From: Ischnura elegans
Lineage: Eukaryota > Arthropoda > Insecta > Odonata > Coenagrionidae
NCBI RefSeq assembly: GCF_921293095.1
Contig: NC_060254.1
Location: 55,412,069-55,476,068 of the forward strand
DNA: 64,000 nucleotides
Reading direction: 5' to 3'
The notes beneath the pieces were generated by a model. It saw nothing but the letters and a program-made list of their open reading frames with translations, searched no databases and had not been told where the DNA came from. Position 1 is the stretch's first letter; each line of letters starts with the position of its first letter. Below, one piece after another: positions 60,888 through 64,000 of this stretch. Both the position numbers and the translations under genes were made by a program.

Positions 60888-61688
60888 AAAAGTCTTATAG
60901 AATAGTGTAAGTATTCATAAAATATCCCTCAATTAGCCGTAAAACTCACCATTTTGAACAATTTGCCTTAAAAAATTTTCTGGGGGAGGGTCCCGCCAGA
61001 CTCCTTTGTATTATTTAGGATGTAAGAACACATTGTCATCGTACTCTGAGCTTTACTGCAAATTTCAAGCCGATCCGACAACGGGAAATGGGTAGAAAAT
61101 AAATTACAAATGCCATCGATGAAGTTGGCAAACAGACGAAGCAAGTTAATTCAAAGCGTGTAAAAATAAGCCTCACCCTCATGGGCCCTCTCGCCCTCTG
61201 TGTCCAGTTTGTTTTTCCGAGTGGCTGGAGATCGTTCTTCGATAGAGGACCGCCAAGTTTGGACTTGCCGCACGTCGTCTCGTCTTTTCAAGGATGACGT
61301 ATTTAAACTCAACCGTCGGTGACCACTGCGGTGTGGAAGGTGGAAACATTTCCAAGACAAGAAATTGGCGGTGGCCTTCAGCCGTGCGGTGCCGAGGAAA
61401 GTATTGAAGGTCATTGATTCTCTCTTAATTTCACCGTCACTGAATTCCACGTCAAAAAAGGTGACTTTTCATTGCGTCCGATATAGTTGGGTTCCAACGG
61501 AATCAGTGGTGTCAACAAAAGACAAAATACTCAAATAAAACTTCTGTCAATTTTGGTGCCTAAAAATTTCTTATATCTTCGTATTCGTAACTTCGTGTTC
61601 GTAACCGAAACAAAAAATCTAATAAAATGTGAATAATAACATGCAATAAAAAAACGCACATCCCTCTGAAAAAGGTTAAGGAAAGTGT
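60888..61688. other. Rest of a family A MITE, then no feature
   Basis: The family A homology ends near 61000. Further right there is only a non-specific ORF on the minus strand. Confidence 0.4.
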
Positions 61689-61937
61689 CAGTGTCGGATA
61701 CATATGGGGGACACCCCCCCCCTCTTGCGGGGCCGCCCGAATTGCCGTTCATTGTAGAATCACAATTTCAACTTTTTATCATAAGATGGCATTGTTTTGT
61801 ATGCGTGAAAAATCAGTTTAAATGAAATTTTCTTAATATTTGCATGTAACTTCATTATTTTTCATGACGATAAAATTAGAGGTAGCCCAAGATATCTTCT
61901 GCGCCCCCCCCTTGAGTTTTTTCCGTATCCGCTACTG
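61689..61937 (-). mobile_element. hAT MITE, family C copy, minus orientation
   Basis: Ends CAGTGTCGGATACAT and GTATCCGCTACTG, with perfect 8-bp duplication GAAAGTGT (61681-61688, 61938-61945). Confidence 0.85.
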
Positions 61938-62060
61938 GAAAGTGTGTTCCGTTACTAATAATTTTGCCATGACGTCACTGAACAGAATACGATTTGAGTA
62001 AGACAAGCGAACTCAAAGGGTGAAATTAGCCAAATATAGTGATGGGTATATTTTTATCAA

Positions 62061-62150
62061 TCATCATCACTGGTCAACAATCCTAGGATTGGTTTGACGC
62101 AGCTCTCCACTCAGTTCTCCTATCAGCTAATCTTTTCACTCCTACGTACA
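62061..62150 (+). repeat. Repeat with GGATTGGTTTGACGCAGCTC
   Basis: Also at 56641-56730 (minus) and, shorter, at 42682-42735. Probably the 3' end of a LINE. The following 62,151-63,159 has no supportable feature. Confidence 0.55.
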
Positions 62151-63159
62151 ATAACTCTGCTATATGCCAGATGTAAACATCAGCTATGAAGCTAAATGCA
62201 TAGCATTTTAGTTGTAGGCAATTAAGATGTTAAAATAGAGTTGATGTAAGAAATCTTGAATAAGTACTTTACTCACTTTTCGTTTATTTTTTTCTGCATC
62301 GCTCTGCGTCTAGGCTATTATTTAGTTTTATAAGCGATATTTTTTAATTTAATTATATCCCTGTTTTTTCATATAATTTGAATTTTCATTTAACCCGAAT
62401 TTGCTCAGCTAATGTGAAGGTCTTCAATGCAAGCAAAAAATACGATCCAACCATTTCCTTTTTTATGCTTAATACTGGAATTACGTTTCCAATTGCTCAT
62501 TGAAGTGCATCATCTTATTCCGTCAAACGTGATGCAATGTAATAGGTTTGATGAGTCGTCCATAAATTTACGGAGGAAATTTATTTCTCATGTAACATTA
62601 TGCAATGAGTACCATTGCTGTTAATTGTACGTTTTTCCATATAATTTTTTTCTTGAGTCATCTCACATCGTCGTCGTATTTATTCACTAAAATAGCACTT
62701 TATTTTATTGACACCTGGAGCATGCACGCGAATTTTTGAAAAATTAAAAACACTATATAGAAATTCCATTTGTGACAGAATTACTTTTAGAGAAAACTAT
62801 GCGATAGGATATTTCGTTAAAATTTAAAAATATGAAAAAATTGCAAAACTTCTAGCTTTGCATTATCAAGAAACATGTAGGAAGGTGATGTTTGTATACA
62901 GAAACAAAATAAATCATCGAATTACCTTCTAAATATGCCCAAAATTAACATGTGACGGAATGACTGTCAGGTGAACCTCCTACGTGTAATGATTTCAAGA
63001 ATCTTCAAAATTCTTTGAATCTAAGTATAATTTGAAAACTTTTAATAAGACTCGGATTAATTTTTCAAACACTGATTTCATAAAATTCAATCATTTACCT
63101 GTTGATTTATCAAGATAAAATATTTCCACGTTAAAACTTTCGCTAGTACACGTCATTAC

Positions 63160-63418
63160 GAATAAAAACTTTTGGGCTATATCGCCGCGTCAATTCTTTG
63201 GTGGCCCATACGTTTCCCGACCGATTCTGGTCGCTTTCTCAAGGGATTCTGAAGAGTTTCCAACTCTGAAGGGATTCTTAAGAGTTGGAAACTCTTCAAA
63301 ATCCCTTCAGAAAGTTGGAAACTCTTCAGAATCCCTCGAGAAAGCGACCAGCATCGGTCAGGAAACGTTGGGGCCACCCAAGATTTAACGCGGCGACATA
63401 GCCCAAAAGTTTTTATTC
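63160..63418. mobile_element. 259-bp palindromic element with internal GAAACTCTTCA repeats
   Basis: GAATAAAAACTTTTGGGCTA and CGCCGCGT on the left are mirrored at the right end. The centre holds several copies, in both orientations, of a unit with AGTTGGAAACTCTTCA and GGGATTCT. The last 580 bases of the window show nothing. Confidence 0.75.
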
Positions 63419-64000
63419 ATAAAATATTTCCAGCCTAAATTTTAATTTGAGGGAAAAACTTCAAATTTTAATGAAAATGCCTAATAATAACCATATAGGT
63501 GTCTGGAGAGGTCCTTAGTGTATAAAACTGAAACTAGCAGACGCCTATTTACCGATGCAACCACGATAGGTGATCTACCCCTTTTACTGTTTCCCGTGAG
63601 CGTTTTCTGTGTGAAGAACTTAATGTTATTCGCTAAAGACACGCGTACGGGAATAGTTTAGAATATTGGTCACAAAAACTTATTTCCGTAAGTGGAAGAA
63701 TTTTACTTCGGCTCTCCTACTCCTGAAAATACTAGCTTAGCGTTATTCGATACGGCCATCAATGTTCAACCGTGGGTATTGACGAGATATTGCGTACCTT
63801 GGAATAGATAAATGGTTTGACATTAAAAATGATGCCATGCTGTATTTCAAATATGTCTTCCTCTGTGAAAATTGCCACTACCCTATTTTTTAGGGATGGA
63901 TTTTTTTAATGCAATTGTTATATAATTTATGATAGTAAATAAGTCGATTATATACAGTAGAGGTAATTGTTTTGACTGTTGTGATGACAACCTTTATTGC

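Noticed and set aside
1-64000. CRISPR array or prokaryotic operon
   Set aside because: No regularly spaced identical repeats with unique spacers. GT-AG introns, TATA/Inr promoters and MITEs are eukaryotic.

Overview
The window looks like nuclear DNA of an arthropod, most likely an insect. It is AT-rich, has few genes, contains one clearly spliced animal gene with canonical GT-AG introns, and is packed with degraded transposons of kinds common in insects. Several transposon families carry intact target-site duplications, so their ends can be placed to the base. I cannot name the species.

Left end (1-3,330): a compact cluster of virus-like genes, all on the + strand. It holds the C-terminal part of an adenain-like (C5) cysteine protease, an ORF with two PC4-like single-strand DNA-binding repeats, a DEDDh-exonuclease-like protein whose acidic residues look replaced, and a small unrecognised ORF behind its own TATA/TCAGT promoter with a poly(A) signal. 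The PC4-like gene is split by a TTAA-flanked transposon at 595-1436; the reading frame on one side continues in phase on the other. The cluster resembles an endogenised Polinton/adintovirus-like element and is the best candidate here for something undescribed.

3,330-19,000: a transposon graveyard. It holds a promoter-like block (3.4-3.7 kb), an 81-bp perfect inverted repeat (5.07-5.26 kb), a decayed RTE/CR1-type LINE (5.6-8.9 kb) with three hairpins or MITEs nested in it, two minus-strand LINE C-termini (9.9-10.5 and 12.8-13.5 kb, the second inside a 1.18-kb hAT-like element), a third LINE tail at 14.2 kb, and a Tc/mariner-type transposase end at 11.5 kb.

19,113-28,269: the host gene flower (fwe), a synaptic-vesicle/plasma-membrane protein of the Flower family. 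The start codon is the last three bases of exon 1, exons 2-5 encode the membrane core, and two alternative terminal exons (23,324-23,495 and 28,068-28,269) give two different cytoplasmic tails. The 3.4-kb and 4.6-kb introns before and between these tails contain MITEs and a triple-nested insertion.

28,270-38,700: mostly long AT-rich non-coding DNA, perhaps partly flower 3' UTR, then hAT and Harbinger-like MITEs and a hairpin nested inside an older inverted duplication.

39,266-39,551: the first coding exon of a second probable host gene, a small single-pass membrane protein downstream of a GC-rich promoter-like stretch. The remaining exons were not found.

39,600-64,000: no convincing host gene. 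This part holds hAT MITEs, tRNA-related SINE pieces, palindromic elements, LINE tails (50.7 and 56.2 kb), a GC-rich island (45.9-46.2 kb) and a local tandem duplication (59.9-60.9 kb).
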